A stretch of DNA of 42,019 nt, taken from positions 1 through 42,019 of the forward strand of contig JASEGZ010000012.1 of the NCBI GenBank assembly GCA_030018935.1. The letters are read 5' to 3'. Position 1 is the stretch's first letter; the number at the start of each line of letters is the position of its first letter. The notes under the pieces are model-generated. The model ran no database searches. It was not told where the DNA came from and worked only from the letters and a program-made list of their open reading frames with translations. Made by a program: the position numbers and the translations under genes. This DNA is from Syntrophales bacterium. Its GTDB lineage: Bacteria; Desulfobacterota; Syntrophia; Syntrophales; CG2-30-49-12. Of this stretch, positions 23,451 through 33,053 are shown piece after piece.

Positions 23451-26400
23451 TCACGTCTTTAGAATTGCCACCATGGGAACTATTACCTCCCACGGGCTTG
23501 CCCCGCCGTGGAGGTATCGGGGCTCCTCCTTGCCCTTCCTGAATCCCGGGTTTTCTAAGAAACCATGGTCGGAGAAGAGGAAGATGAGGGAACCTCTGGG
23601 GATTCTGTCCAGATAGTTTTTCACGGAGACTTCTATGTTTACACATATCTCTCTAAAGAGTGTGATAAGGTCATCCTTTGATTGGTGGAGTTTATTGTCT
23701 ATAAAGCCGAATTTCACTATCTTTACATCTTTTTCTAATTCGATCTCTTCATAAGCGTCGGCAAGGGAAGACCCCGCATCCCTGATATTGCTGTATGAGG
23801 CCCTTCTCTCAGAGACCAGATCTAACATGGCGGTAGAGGCAAGTAGAGACCCAATCTGAATCTCTGTTGTCGTGGGAAGGAGCGCCCAGAGGGGTATCTC
23901 TTCCAGTATTCTGTAATTGAGGGATTTAGTGATAAAGGTATTCTCTTTAATGTACTCCCACAGGTCCCACCGCATTCCATCGAGGAGGATGAAGTATCCC
24001 CTGCCCTTCCCCAGTGAGTCTTTGAACCTCTGAAAGAGAGTATCAGGGATATCTCTGATGTGGAGAGGATGCTTCCCCCTTTTTTCCTTCTTTTCCTCCA
24101 TGGCTTCCCCCAGGGGAAGATAGAACTTTTCAAAGGCGCCTCCCCACCTTAAGGAGATATCTTTCAGTGCCTTTTTCTTCCGCTGGAGGTTTACATCATC
24201 CAGCAGCCCCAGTTGATTCAAGGAGTGAGAGGTACAATGGTAATCGTAAAAGATACCCCAGAGGGAAGAGCGGTAGGCATCCTCCCAGAAGAGAAAATCT
24301 CCATCTTCCCGGGGCATACCGGAAAGATTCCTCAGGGAGGTCTCCAGGCCGATGAGATGTCTCAATGTCTGGAAAATTTCCTCTTTTTTCATCCTCTTGG
24401 GACTTTTGGTCTCCCTCTGGCGAAGGATAAGATCTTCCATCACCTTCCTCCCTATCCTGGATGGTTCCCTCTCCACCCTTTTGATGAGGTCTCTCAGCGC
24501 CCGGACCGCCAGAGAGGGGAAGACCACCTCCTTTTCGAGGAACCTTAAGTAATCCAGTGGTTCTCTTTTATCAATAAGCCCGAAGAGGGCAAGGTCTTTC
24601 TTTTTCTCCTGCAAAAACTTCTCTGCATCCTCTAACAAGCCGCCGGCCTCTTCCTCCCTGTTGACCATGACACATTCCGCCGCCTGACAGAGGAGTTCGT
24701 GGTGGGATGCTATCTCCCTTGCAATCCTTGCCATCTCGCCGGCTTCTCTCCCCAGGACGCTGCCGATGAAGGGGAGAAGCTCTTTCTCCTCTGTCTCCTG
24801 GGTCTTTCCCCAGAGGGAGAGGAAGAGAACGCAATTAAACTCCCGCTCACCCAATTCTTTAAAGAGACCGGTAAGCTCCGGATACCTCTCCTGAATAACC
24901 TCCCAAAGGGCGGGAAATGAAGAGGGGTAGCCGGCAGCCCTTAGAGGGCCCCTTTTTGCACTCGTAACCCTGATGTAGGTCTCTTCCCTGAGATCCTCCC
25001 CACCCTGGAGCCATTCAAGAAAGATATTAAAAAGCCTCTCCTTAAGAAAACTCCTTTCCACCGTATTCTCATAGAACTCATCTATATCCCTCGAGACCAT
25101 GATCACCTTTCCAGAAAAGGCATCGTTGATGGCCCTGATGGAATCACCACCTGAGAGATTCTCCAACTCCTTCAGAGATGCCTCAGGGTTATCTGTCAGC
25201 CGGGATATAGGAAAATCGAGTAAGCGGTTTATCTTCTCTGCCACCCCGGCCTTTCCGGTCTCCTTTAAACCCGCGGCATACGAGACAAGTCTTTCCCTGT
25301 TCGCCCCCTCCTTAAATGCCAGGAGGTACTCTCTTATCCCCTGATCAATGGTGGATTCGATGGCATGGAGTCCCGGTAGTTCCCGCCTGTCTCCGAGGTG
25401 AAATCCACACCCGCATATCGGCCTCCTGTGAAGGCCCTCCATGGTGAAATCTGAACATCTCGTGGAAAAAACCTCCGCCAGCATCCTTTCTACCTTTACC
25501 CTGTCGTTCTTTACCGAGACGTATTCCACCCTCGAGAAATTAGAGAGAATCGTGTATCTCAGGGATTCTTTCACCCTGCTGTAGGGGTGAATCCCTTCCG
25601 GTGAGGTGGCCCTCTGGTGTTCCTTTTGATACTGCAGGACATACCCCTGAAGGAAGTTATGGAAAAGCCTCCCTAAATTTTCCATATAACCTTCTTCCAG
25701 ATACGGGCAACGGGCAATGAGATATTCTCTTATATCGGAGAGTTGAAGTCTGATGGTTTCGTATTCCTTTCCCTCAGGTATCGCCAGCTCCGTGTGGTTG
25801 ACGTAACTATACATGAACAGATATCGCTCCAGATCATCCGTGAAAAAACTCTTGGCGGCCTCAAACCTAAAAAAGCTCTTCCCTATAAAGGGGTGGTTCC
25901 TGCTCTCCCTTAAAAACCTCTCTATCCCTTCCCTGGGCGGATATGAAGTCTTAACCTCCTCAAAGAGGAGCCTCAGGTCGTCCAGGTTCTTCTTCAGTCC
26001 TATTAGGTCAAAGCTTGCCAGGGCCTTATATTCTGAAGCCCGGCCGATTTTTTCCTGGAGATTTTCGATCTCTTCTATCATCCCCCCCTTCATCGCCACA
26101 AGCTCCCCCCATAGTTCCCTCTGGGTGAGAAGGTTAAGCTCCCTGTTTTTGTACTTCTTAGGGATAAAGGGGAGTGAGACCAGCTCTTTCTGATACTCCA
26201 GGGGAAGGACCTCACCCTTCGATACCTCGTCTATCTTTTGGAGGTTGTAGATACCGATCTCCTCCGGGTTCTTCCTCTTTCCCCCGGCATAGGGGATAAT
26301 ATGGCCGGAGAAGATCAGGGTAAGGGTCAGGAGTTCAAACTGGATTCGGGAGAGCCCCAGATCCCCCTTCCTGAGCCTCCGGTAGATATCTTCGAGGGGG

Positions 26401-28748
26401 CGCCTCCCTTCCCCGGATACCTCGACCAGTTCCCGGAACCTCTCCACCGGGACACTCTTGGAAGGGTCAACAACAACCTCAAAGCCCTTGGGAGTGCCCT
26501 TTGCCACCTTCATCGGAAGGAGAAACCCCTCCACTATCCTCTTAAGCCCGTGGCGGCCCCCCTTATCTATAACTATCTCTCCCTTCTTCAGAAAGTCCTC
26601 CACCACCTCCTCGAGTTGATCCCTTGTAGTAAAGGAGGTATAGGGGGCTATCTCTGTATGCCTGGGGTACCTTGCCTCCAGCAGAGATTCGGCAAAGCTG
26701 GCCAGAAGATCCTGAAGTGCATTAAATTTCAGGGATTCCCGGAGATGTTCCTCACCAGAGGGGATGGAAAAGAGGGTCCCCGTCTGGTATGCCTCCAGGA
26801 ATCTCTCCTTTACCAGCCTCTTTTCATGAGAGAGGAGTCCCTGGATGAATGCACTGATCTCCTTACCCCTTTCCGTGGCATCTTCCCTGTATTTCTCCAG
26901 GAGGAGGAGGTGGGCAAGGGCCTCCTTGAGCGCCTCTTTTTCGGGGGTCTGGGGAAGCCAGAAGAGGCAATAGAAGGCGTTCTTTTCCCTGAGATGGGGC
27001 AGGATGACATTCTGAAGATGCGATCTCTCATCATCCAGACGATGGGTAGTTCCGGTAACGACGGCAAAATCGGCTTCCGTCTCCTGAAGCTCCCGGATCA
27101 TCTCCTCCAACCGCTCAGGCGTTATTCTGTCTATCTGTTCCAGGAGAAAGATCCCCTCCCTCGGGGTGGACTGCCAGAGAAGTTTTACCTTCGTTTTTTC
27201 AGATACTTGATACTCTTTGAGGGGAAGGCGGGGGTCATCCAACAACTCTTTTAGTTTCGTGAAGAGCCTCAGATCATCCTCAAAGAATGACCCCACCATA
27301 TACTCTGTAGATCTCCTGACGAGGAGACTTATATCCGCTTCCAGGCTGATGTAGAAGTGATCGGCAAGGGGGTCGGCTCCTCTCTCCACCGAGATGTATG
27401 CCCCTTCTCTGAGAAGCCTTTCCGCAATATCCCTGACGTAGTGGTAATTTATCGAGGACTCCAGTTCCGTTATCCTGTGCAGCAGCATCTCCGCTATATC
27501 CCTGATGGTTCTCTTCTTCTTAACAGGAGAGATGGCCATCAGGATCAGGACCTTCAGTACTCTGAAGGCGAGGTCTAAGTCTTCCCTGTTGGTAAAGATA
27601 TTCCCCATCTCATCTTCGTAATACTTATAGACCACCTCGGTGAAGGGATTGAGTTCAACCCTCTCTTTTATCCTCACCCGGAAGTGATCAAATATCCGCT
27701 CCGGGGTGAGGAGGTGATCACAGGATAGATGGAGCATTCCTTCAATATTCCGGCCCGGGTCCCCCTTGAGCTGGTAATGGATAAAATCAACGACACCCCG
27801 GTGCTGTGAAAAGATGGGTTTCAGATTGTCGAGGAAGGATACGGTGGCGGGATGTACCGGGTATAAGGAGAGAAACCTCTCCTCTGTGATCCCGAGATGG
27901 GGGAAGTACTTCTTAAATGTGCGGTAGAGCCCGGAGATTCCCTCCCTTTTCGCGGCCTTTATCCTGATGAGCCTTCTTCCGATCAACTCTTCTATGTGGG
28001 TACCGGTAAGAAAAAGCCTTAGAGGGTAACGGTCTTTGATCTTGTTGAATGCCTCCTGGGTGGTCTCACCGGTATCCTCGATGCTCTCCTGGAGGGTGGC
28101 AATAACCCACATCGGCAACGATGAGGCCCTCTCGCCCAGGTATTGAAGGAAGCGGATGTCCTCATTGAAACTCCTGCTTTCAGGCTTTGATCTCAAGAAC
28201 TCGGATAACTCATCTATCAGGAGAATAAGGCCGGGTGCTCCGTTGACCTTGAGTTTCTCCTCGATCTTTCCGTAAAACTCCTTCCTCTCAGGGATTCCCT
28301 CTTCCGGGTCAAAGGGGGGATGGTTGTATCTCCTCTGGTAGGAGCTGATGATTGACCTCGCGATGATTTCTTCCAGGTTGGTCCTGCTGCTGTATTCCAC
28401 CAGGGATACCTCTGTCGTGAGATATCCTCTGGGGCAGAGGACCTCATATAACCCCGTTAAATCCGGTTCCTGGGCGAGGAGGGGCTGCCATGCCTCACGG
28501 TAGTTAAAAAGGAGGCTGATAATCGTGAGGAAGTGGGACTTACCCGTACCAAAATTCCCCTCAAGGAAGACACCTCCCCCCTCCCCCTCCCTGATCTTAC
28601 CCATGATGGCCTTAAGGTTGGCATGGGCCTCCGAGGTAAGGATAAAGTCCTCCGCCAGTTTCGTCTTTAAGTTCTGATCATAGATATCAGAGAGCTGGAT
28701 TACGGTTTTAACCTCAGGAAGATCTATTATATCCCTTAGAGACTCCAT
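23451..28748 (-). CDS. Giant BREX-like ATPase (DUF6079/BrxC/PglY-type) fused to C-terminal PglZ domain
   Basis: A 1765-residue cytoplasmic protein. The N-terminal P-loop ATPase has Walker A GNFGTGKS (64-71) and Walker B LLIDELSE (D179, E180), with the VKTVIQLSD start and architecture of the DUF6079/BrxC/PglY ATPases of BREX and Pgl phage-defence systems. The middle part is helical, with a CGCG pair near residue 1113. The last 180 residues carry the alkaline-phosphatase-superfamily motifs of PglZ: ILLDGMRWD (D1590), LPTTTEI, IDNKLHQ, FLFSDHGF (D1727, H1728) and LHGGASPWEVIVP (H1747). In known BREX loci ATPase and PglZ are separate genes. The start overlaps the TPR stop (TAATG), so the two genes are coupled. 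No PglX methyltransferase, BrxL, BrxA or BrxB is present in the window. Defence function is inference. Confidence 0.82.
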   Translation of the reverse strand: MESLRDIIDLPEVKTVIQLSDIYDQNLKTKLAEDFILTSEAHANLKAIMGKIREGEGGGVFLEGNFGTGKSHFLTIISLLFNYREAWQPLLAQEPDLTGLYEVLCPRGYLTTEVSLVEYSSRTNLEEIIARSIISSYQRRYNHPPFDPEEGIPERKEFYGKIEEKLKVNGAPGLILLIDELSEFLRSKPESRSFNEDIRFLQYLGERASSLPMWVIATLQESIEDTGETTQEAFNKIKDRYPLRLFLTGTHIEELIGRRLIRIKAAKREGISGLYRTFKKYFPHLGITEERFLSLYPVHPATVSFLDNLKPIFSQHRGVVDFIHYQLKGDPGRNIEGMLHLSCDHLLTPERIFDHFRVRIKERVELNPFTEVVYKYYEDEMGNIFTNREDLDLAFRVLKVLILMAISPVKKKRTIRDIAEMLLHRITELESSINYHYVRDIAERLLREGAYISVERGADPLADHFYISLEADISLLVRRSTEYMVGSFFEDDLRLFTKLKELLDDPRLPLKEYQVSEKTKVKLLWQSTPREGIFLLEQIDRITPERLEEMIRELQETEADFAVVTGTTHRLDDERSHLQNVILPHLREKNAFYCLFWLPQTPEKEALKEALAHLLLLEKYREDATERGKEISAFIQGLLSHEKRLVKERFLEAYQTGTLFSIPSGEEHLRESLKFNALQDLLASFAESLLEARYPRHTEIAPYTSFTTRDQLEEVVEDFLKKGEIVIDKGGRHGLKRIVEGFLLPMKVAKGTPKGFEVVVDPSKSVPVERFRELVEVSGEGRRPLEDIYRRLRKGDLGLSRIQFELLTLTLIFSGHIIPYAGGKRKNPEEIGIYNLQKIDEVSKGEVLPLEYQKELVSLPFIPKKYKNRELNLLTQRELWGELVAMKGGMIEEIENLQEKIGRASEYKALASFDLIGLKKNLDDLRLLFEEVKTSYPPREGIERFLRESRNHPFIGKSFFRFEAAKSFFTDDLERYLFMYSYVNHTELAIPEGKEYETIRLQLSDIREYLIARCPYLEEGYMENLGRLFHNFLQGYVLQYQKEHQRATSPEGIHPYSRVKESLRYTILSNFSRVEYVSVKNDRVKVERMLAEVFSTRCSDFTMEGLHRRPICGCGFHLGDRRELPGLHAIESTIDQGIREYLLAFKEGANRERLVSYAAGLKETGKAGVAEKINRLLDFPISRLTDNPEASLKELENLSGGDSIRAINDAFSGKVIMVSRDIDEFYENTVERSFLKERLFNIFLEWLQGGEDLREETYIRVTSAKRGPLRAAGYPSSFPALWEVIQERYPELTGLFKELGEREFNCVLFLSLWGKTQETEEKELLPFIGSVLGREAGEMARIAREIASHHELLCQAAECVMVNREEEAGGLLEDAEKFLQEKKKDLALFGLIDKREPLDYLRFLEKEVVFPSLAVRALRDLIKRVEREPSRIGRKVMEDLILRQRETKSPKRMKKEEIFQTLRHLIGLETSLRNLSGMPREDGDFLFWEDAYRSSLWGIFYDYHCTSHSLNQLGLLDDVNLQRKKKALKDISLRWGGAFEKFYLPLGEAMEEKKEKRGKHPLHIRDIPDTLFQRFKDSLGKGRGYFILLDGMRWDLWEYIKENTFITKSLNYRILEEIPLWALLPTTTEIQIGSLLASTAMLDLVSERRASYSNIRDAGSSLADAYEEIELEKDVKIVKFGFIDNKLHQSKDDLITLFREICVNIEVSVKNYLDRIPRGSLIFLFSDHGFLENPGFRKGKEEPRYLHGGASPWEVIVPMVAILKT

Positions 28749-29752
28749 TACCCTTCCCTCTTCTCAAGTTCCTTTTCGGTCTTTTTCAGAAGTCCCCAGA
28801 GGGATTTCTCCCCGGGGTGCCTCTCTATGGCCTTCTTTAAGACCCTCTTGAACTCCTCCCAGTGCCCCCCTTTCTTAACGGCAGCTACAAGGGAAGACCT
28901 GATGTAAAAGTCCTTCGGTTCCTCTGTGAATGGGCCCGCGAGGGTTTCCACTACCTTTGACGGCATATCGAGTTTTGCATAGCAGTAACCGAGGTGGCTG
29001 AGGATGAAGCTATTATTGGGAGAGAGCGCGAGGGCCTTCTCAAATTCAGCTATTGCCTCTCCATACTTACCTGCCCTCTTGAGATTTAAACCGATCTCGG
29101 AATGGAGATGGGGGTTATTGGCAGCGGTGGATACCTTCATCATAGCCTTCATTTCCCTTTCGACCTCCGCAGGTTCCCTGTTCTTTGACCTCAACCTCAA
29201 AAGCTCCTTGTAAATGAAGGCATCCCCAGGGGCGAGATCGTGGATCCTCTGGTAGACATTGGCCGCCTCCTGGTACTCTCCTTCCCTTTCCAGTATCTGA
29301 GCCCTGTACCTGAGGATGATAACATTGGCAGGGTTCTCTATTAACTCCTCCCTGATGAGGTCTCTGGCCTCATCAAACCTTTCAAGGCCGATCAATGTTT
29401 TAATGACCCTGGAGGTTACGTATCCTGTCCTCTTTATCCGAGATGCCGCCTCAAAATGCTCGAGGGCATTACCGTATTCCCTCTTATCCAGATAGATCTC
29501 TCCCATCACTTTATGGGCATTCATGTTAGTAGGCACCTTTTTTAGGGCATCTAATACCAGGGTCTTTGCCTCTTCTAATTTTCCATCAAGACGCAGGCAG
29601 TCTGCAAGCTCTATGGTAAGAAGGGGCTCATGAGGGAAATCCTCCATAGCCCTTGTCAGTTCTTCCATGGCCTCCTTCAGATTCTTTCCCTTCTTCAGGT
29701 TACCTACGATCCTGAGTTTTGTCCTTAGGTATTGATCCTCGTCTCTTCCCAT
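28748..29752 (-). CDS. Tetratricopeptide repeat protein
   Basis: Soluble TPR protein of 334 residues, probably a protein-protein adaptor. Repeating 34-residue units are visible along its length: KNLKEAMEELTRAMEDFPHEPLLTIELADCLRLDGKLEEAKTLV, then ...AHKVMGEIYLDKREYGNALEHFEAASRI, YRAQILEREGEYQEAANVYQRIHDLAPGD, SEIGLNLKRAGKYGEAIAEFEKALALSPNN. AAAGGAG abuts an ATG at 29770 with no spacer, so the ATG at 29752 with TAGAGG nine bases away is the more normal start. The stop codon shares one base with the start of the ATPase-PglZ gene, so the two products are made together and probably bind each other. TPR genes are not standard BREX components. Confidence 0.85.
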   Translation of the reverse strand: MGRDEDQYLRTKLRIVGNLKKGKNLKEAMEELTRAMEDFPHEPLLTIELADCLRLDGKLEEAKTLVLDALKKVPTNMNAHKVMGEIYLDKREYGNALEHFEAASRIKRTGYVTSRVIKTLIGLERFDEARDLIREELIENPANVIILRYRAQILEREGEYQEAANVYQRIHDLAPGDAFIYKELLRLRSKNREPAEVEREMKAMMKVSTAANNPHLHSEIGLNLKRAGKYGEAIAEFEKALALSPNNSFILSHLGYCYAKLDMPSKVVETLAGPFTEEPKDFYIRSSLVAAVKKGGHWEEFKRVLKKAIERHPGEKSLWGLLKKTEKELEKREG

Positions 29753-29916
29753 ATTTACAGCCTCTACCATCTCCTTTCAGAAAAATCAAGATTATTGGGA
29801 GGTTAAGATAAGGAGATATAGATCTTCCTACCCTGGGGAAATAGGTAATTGAAAAATGCAAAATGAAACCCATTATGACGATGGGAAAATAAGGGGGAAA
29901 TAGGGGACGTCCATTT

Positions 29917-31287
29917 CTATTTTTCTGTAACCGCACGAATTGATTCGTAGGTAATCTCACAGAGCCTGTCAATTTCATCCGTGGTAACACAAAGTGGAGG
30001 CATAAGAACAATCACATCACCGAGGGGTCTGATGATAAGGCCGCGCCTTCTTGCCTCTAATATCACCTGATGACCGGTTTTGACCTTAAGGGGGAAGGGT
30101 TCCTTTGACTCCTTCTCGGCCACCAGTTCTATACCGACCATGAATCCACACTGTCGTACCTCCCCCACATGAGCAAGGAAGGCAAACGGTTGCAACCTCT
30201 TTTTGAAATGTTCGATCTTCCCCTGAAGCCTGACGATGATACGTTCCTCTTCAAAAACCTCGAGATTGGCAATGGCCGCAGTGCAGGCCAGAGGGTTTCC
30301 CGTGTAGGTGTGTCCATGAAAGAAGGTTTTAAGCTTTTCGTATTCACCAAGGAATCCCTCATAAATTTTCTCGCTCGTAAGCGTGGCCGCCAGGGGGAGG
30401 TAACCTCCTGAAATACCCTTGGCAAGGGCCATGATGTCAGGAACCACTCCCTCATGCTCGCAGGCAAACATCTTTCCCGTTTTACCAAACCCTACGGCAA
30501 CCTCATCGGCAATCATAATGATGTTGTATCTTGTGCAAAGCTCCCTGACCTTCTTTAAGTAGTTAGGGGGCTGGACCAACATCCCCGCTGCCCCCTGAAC
30601 CAGAGGCTCAATTACCATGGCTGCCACCTCGTGTGCATGGGATTTCATAAGTTCTTCCATCTGGTTTAAGCATGCAAAATCACAGGAAGGATACGATTTT
30701 CCAAAGGTGCAGCGATAACAGTACGGTGATTCAGCCTTGAACGATTCAAAGAGTAGCGTTTTATAAGTGGCGTGAAAGAGATCAATACCCCCGACACTTA
30801 CCGCACCAATGGTGTCTCCGTGATACGCATTCTTCAGGGAAATAAATTTCGTCTTACGGGGATCTCCCTCCGGGGCCTGCTGTTGATACTGGAAGGCCAT
30901 CTTAAGGGCTACCTCAACAGCAGTGGAACCATTGTCGGAATAAAATACCCTGGTCAGTCCTTTCGGTGCAATCGCTATCAGTTTTTTAGCGCATCCGATG
31001 GCAGGAATATTGGACAGTCCCAGCAGAGTTGAATGGGCAATCCTTTCCAGTTGTTTTTTAATAGCACGATCCAGCTTTTCCTTTCTGTGCCCGTGTACAT
31101 TTGTCCAGAGAGAGGAAACTCCATCTAAATACTCATTCCCGTAAACATCCTTTAAGATACATCCTCTCCCCTCTTCAATGATGAGCGGTTTTTCCCTTAT
31201 GTAATCCTGCATCTGGGTAAAGGGGCGCCAGATATATTTCTTATCGTCCATCTCCAATTGTTTATTCCGCTCTTCAATCGTTTCCAT
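29917..31287 (-). CDS. bioA: Adenosylmethionine-8-amino-7-oxononanoate aminotransferase BioA
   Basis: PLP enzyme of the biotin pathway, 456 residues, converting KAPA to DAPA with SAM as amino donor. [92 protein letters not shown] (PLP lysine in ALAKG) and [17 protein letters not shown] are BioA hallmarks. The frame is open to 31392, but ATG 31287 has AAGGA eight bases upstream and fits the family N terminus. No other biotin gene is in the window. It lies 147 bp upstream of the TPR gene in the same direction. Confidence 0.92.
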   Translation of the reverse strand: METIEERNKQLEMDDKKYIWRPFTQMQDYIREKPLIIEEGRGCILKDVYGNEYLDGVSSLWTNVHGHRKEKLDRAIKKQLERIAHSTLLGLSNIPAIGCAKKLIAIAPKGLTRVFYSDNGSTAVEVALKMAFQYQQQAPEGDPRKTKFISLKNAYHGDTIGAVSVGGIDLFHATYKTLLFESFKAESPYCYRCTFGKSYPSCDFACLNQMEELMKSHAHEVAAMVIEPLVQGAAGMLVQPPNYLKKVRELCTRYNIIMIADEVAVGFGKTGKMFACEHEGVVPDIMALAKGISGGYLPLAATLTSEKIYEGFLGEYEKLKTFFHGHTYTGNPLACTAAIANLEVFEEERIIVRLQGKIEHFKKRLQPFAFLAHVGEVRQCGFMVGIELVAEKESKEPFPLKVKTGHQVILEARRRGLIIRPLGDVIVLMPPLCVTTDEIDRLCEITYESIRAVTEK

Positions 31288-31580
31288 TTTGCACGTCCTT
31301 AATTTCCCCCTAAAGAAACGCCCCCCTGTCTTGCGGCCATTGCTATCAAAGGGGAGAATCATTGTCAAACATAATTTAAATCTCCTCTGCACAGAACCGA
31401 TCAGAAGGCTTTTTTACTGAATTGATTGCAATTTTGTGCACAATGAGCTAAAACTTTTCCCACAAAGGTTGTCGCTTCTCCTCTCGTGGCATTCCGAACT
31501 TAAGGATTTCGCATTAAAAGTTAAGCCTGACAAAAAAGGGGGGTGATGAGTAATAAACTTTGTCAAAGGTAAGGGTTTCT
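31288..31580. other. Upstream region of bioA, no gene seen
   Basis: On the minus strand TTGACA (31368-31363), 17 bp and TAGCAA (31345-31340) could be a weak promoter for bioA. The rest, up to the repeat at 31581, shows no ORF or structured RNA that I can support. Confidence 0.35.
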
Positions 31581-31690
31581 GGCTATTCAGCCAGATTTGG
31601 GATATACGAAACAGGTTCGTTTATACCCCCAAAATTGGGGGGATAGACGAAGTAAGTGCATCAACAACGAAGTTAGCCGCTCAATGGTCA
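31581..31690 (+). repeat. Dispersed repeat, copy A, ending in GTTAGCC
   Basis: Begins with the small hairpin GGCT-ATTC-AGCC, followed by a larger one in which TTGGGATATACGAA pairs with TTCGTTTATACCCCCAA. It ends AACGAAGTTAGCCGCTCAATGG. Copy B at 41852-41960 has the same order and ends GAACAAGTTATACGCTCATTGC. GTTAGCC (31672-31678) is the same heptamer that closes the attC-like sites downstream, so this element sits where an attI or the first cassette junction would be. Confidence 0.6.
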
Positions 31691-31780
31691 CCAAAGTAAT
31701 ATGACAAGAGCAAAGATATAGAAACAGAGGGGGTTAGAGTTAAAATAGACAGAGGAGAGTATCGATTTTCCGATCATGCT

Positions 31781-32026
31781 TTGAAAAGAATGATCAAACG
31801 GTCTATTGATCGAATTGAAATCGAGGAAGCAGTTTTATCAGGAGAGATTATCGAAGAATATCCCGATGACAAGTATTCTCCGAGTTGTCTCATTTATGGA
31901 AAGACTAAAGCTGGTAGAAATCTTCATGTTCAAGTTTCACTCCCTCCGTCAGTTATCGTTATTACAGCATATGAACCGGATGAGACTGAATGGATAGATT
32001 ATAGAATTAGGAGGAAAAAGGGATGA
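31781..32026 (+). CDS. DUF4258 family protein (toxin-like), start uncertain
   Basis: Small protein, 81 residues from a TTG. IEIEEAVLSGEIIEEYPDDKYSPSCLIYGKTKAGRNLHVQVSLPPSVIVITAYEPDETEW is DUF4258, often paired with YgiT/MqsA-type or HTH antitoxins and presumed to be a RelE-like RNase. Family similarity continues upstream in frame (GEYRFSDHALKRM, from about 31754), and the frame is open back to 31700, but it contains no ATG, GTG or TTG before 31781. GAGGAG at 31752-31757 is not placed for any good start. Either an unusual start is used or the start codon has been lost. The stop overlaps the antitoxin start (ATGA). Confidence 0.7.
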   Translation: MKRMIKRSIDRIEIEEAVLSGEIIEEYPDDKYSPSCLIYGKTKAGRNLHVQVSLPPSVIVITAYEPDETEWIDYRIRRKKG

Positions 32027-32256
32027 AATGTGTTTTTTGTGGCGGTGAAACAAAGCCCATGTTGGTGACTTTTAGCTATGAAGAGGGAAACAGGTATTTT
32101 TTTGTGGAGCATGTCCCGGCTGAGGTTTGCGCTCGCTGCGGAGAAAAGACCTATTCTCCTGATGTTACCGATGAGTTATTGGAATTTGCAAAAAACAAAT
32201 TTAAGCCTGTTAAAAAACTGGAAGTCCCTGTATTTGATTTTGCTGAAAGTTGTTGA
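32023..32256 (+). CDS. YgiT-type (MqsA-like) zinc-finger antitoxin
   Basis: Protein of 77 residues with CVFCGG and CARCGE, the zinc-binding pairs of the YgiT/MqsA N-terminal domain (MKCVFCGGETKP...FFVEHVPAEVCARCGEKTYSPDVTDELLEFA). The C-terminal HTH of full MqsA is missing, as in the short YgiT group. Translationally coupled to the DUF4258 gene. First toxin-antitoxin-like cassette of the array; an attC-like hairpin follows 17 bp after the stop. Confidence 0.85.
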   Translation: MKCVFCGGETKPMLVTFSYEEGNRYFFVEHVPAEVCARCGEKTYSPDVTDELLEFAKNKFKPVKKLEVPVFDFAESC

Positions 32257-32273
32257 TGTTGGCGACCATCGGC

Positions 32274-32339
32274 GCATAACACAGGCCAAAAGACTACCAT
32301 CCAAATGCTTCGCACTTCTTTTGGCCTTGAACGTTAGCC
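32274..32339 (+). repeat. attC-like site 1 of the array
   Basis: GCATAAC (32274-32280), then AGGCCAAAAG (32283-32292) pairing exactly with CTTTTGGCCT (32318-32327), then GTTAGCC (32333-32339). Box order and length (66 bp) agree with short attC sites. The loop text is nearly the same as in sites at 3335 and 33048. Confidence 0.65.
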
Positions 32340-32406
32340 GCCATTGTCGTTAAACCCTAGACTCAGAAGTGTAGTTAGACAAGCATAGGAAGGAGGAAAG
32401 ACAAAG

Positions 32407-32649
32407 ATGAATCCGCTTTTGCAACGTATTTCCGTTAACCCAAATGTTTGCTTTGGCAAACCTTGCATTCGTGGCACACGAATATGGGTGTCGCTACTTC
32501 TTGATTTCTTAGCAAACGGGATGAGCATTGAGGCGATTCTTGCAGAATATCCTCATCTGACGGAGGAGGATATTCGGGCTGCCATTGCTTACGGAGCGGA
32601 AATGGCCCGAGAGCGATATGTTGAGATCCCTGTCGAGGCAACAGGATGA
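32407..32649 (+). CDS. DUF433 family antitoxin
   Basis: Protein of 80 residues of the DUF433 family: RISVNPNVCFGKPCIRGTRIWVSLLLDFLANGMSIEAILAEYPHLTEEDIRAAIAYGAEMARER, with the typical GKPCIRGTRI motif and helix-turn-helix-like second half. AAGGAGG lies 13 bases before the ATG. Members pair with DUF5615 PIN-like toxins, and the toxin gene follows with a four-base overlap. Confidence 0.9.
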   Translation: MNPLLQRISVNPNVCFGKPCIRGTRIWVSLLLDFLANGMSIEAILAEYPHLTEEDIRAAIAYGAEMARERYVEIPVEATG

Positions 32650-33053
32650 AGTTCAAACTCGATGAGAACCTTGGAACCAGAACTCAGCATCTTTTTCTTG
32701 AGACAGGACATGATATTCAAACAATCCGTGACGAAAATCTACAAGGATGTTCAGACCAGCATATCTATGAAGTGTGTTGTGCTGAACAACGTTGTCTGGT
32801 GACTCTGGACTTGGATTTTTCGGATGTGACGTGTTTCCCACCAGCTCAAGCGAACGGTATAGTTGTCATTCGAGTTCCCCGTAATCCAAGTCTTGCTTTG
32901 TTGGAACAACTGGTCCGTCAGTTTCTGCAAACACTTACCCAAATGCCGGTAGAGAAAAAGCTGTGGATTGTCGAAATTGCTCGAATTCGTGTGCGTCAAT
33001 TAGAAGATGACGAAGAGTCAGGGGTTAAAGAAAAGGCAGACAACGGCGGCTAA
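32646..33053 (+). CDS. DUF5615 PIN-like toxin
   Basis: Putative RNase toxin of 135 residues. MKFKLDENLGTRTQHLFLETGHDI carries the first acidic residues (DEN), and LVTLDLDFSDV the second cluster (DxDF) of the PIN-like active site; GIVVIRVPR follows. The ATG overlaps the antitoxin stop (ATGA). The stop codon TAA lies inside the left box of the next attC-like site (GGCTAAC), as often seen in integron cassettes. Confidence 0.9.
   Translation: MKFKLDENLGTRTQHLFLETGHDIQTIRDENLQGCSDQHIYEVCCAEQRCLVTLDLDFSDVTCFPPAQANGIVVIRVPRNPSLALLEQLVRQFLQTLTQMPVEKKLWIVEIARIRVRQLEDDEESGVKEKADNGG

Noticed and set aside
26238-27254. A 338-residue plus-strand ORF within the ATPase-PglZ gene
   Set aside because: It is antisense to well-conserved coding sequence, composition is Pro/Leu/Gly-rich without any motif, and there is no ribosome site.
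23451-29752. A complete BREX locus
   Set aside because: No PglX methyltransferase, BrxL, BrxA or BrxB genes are found on either side within the window; neighbours are metabolic genes.
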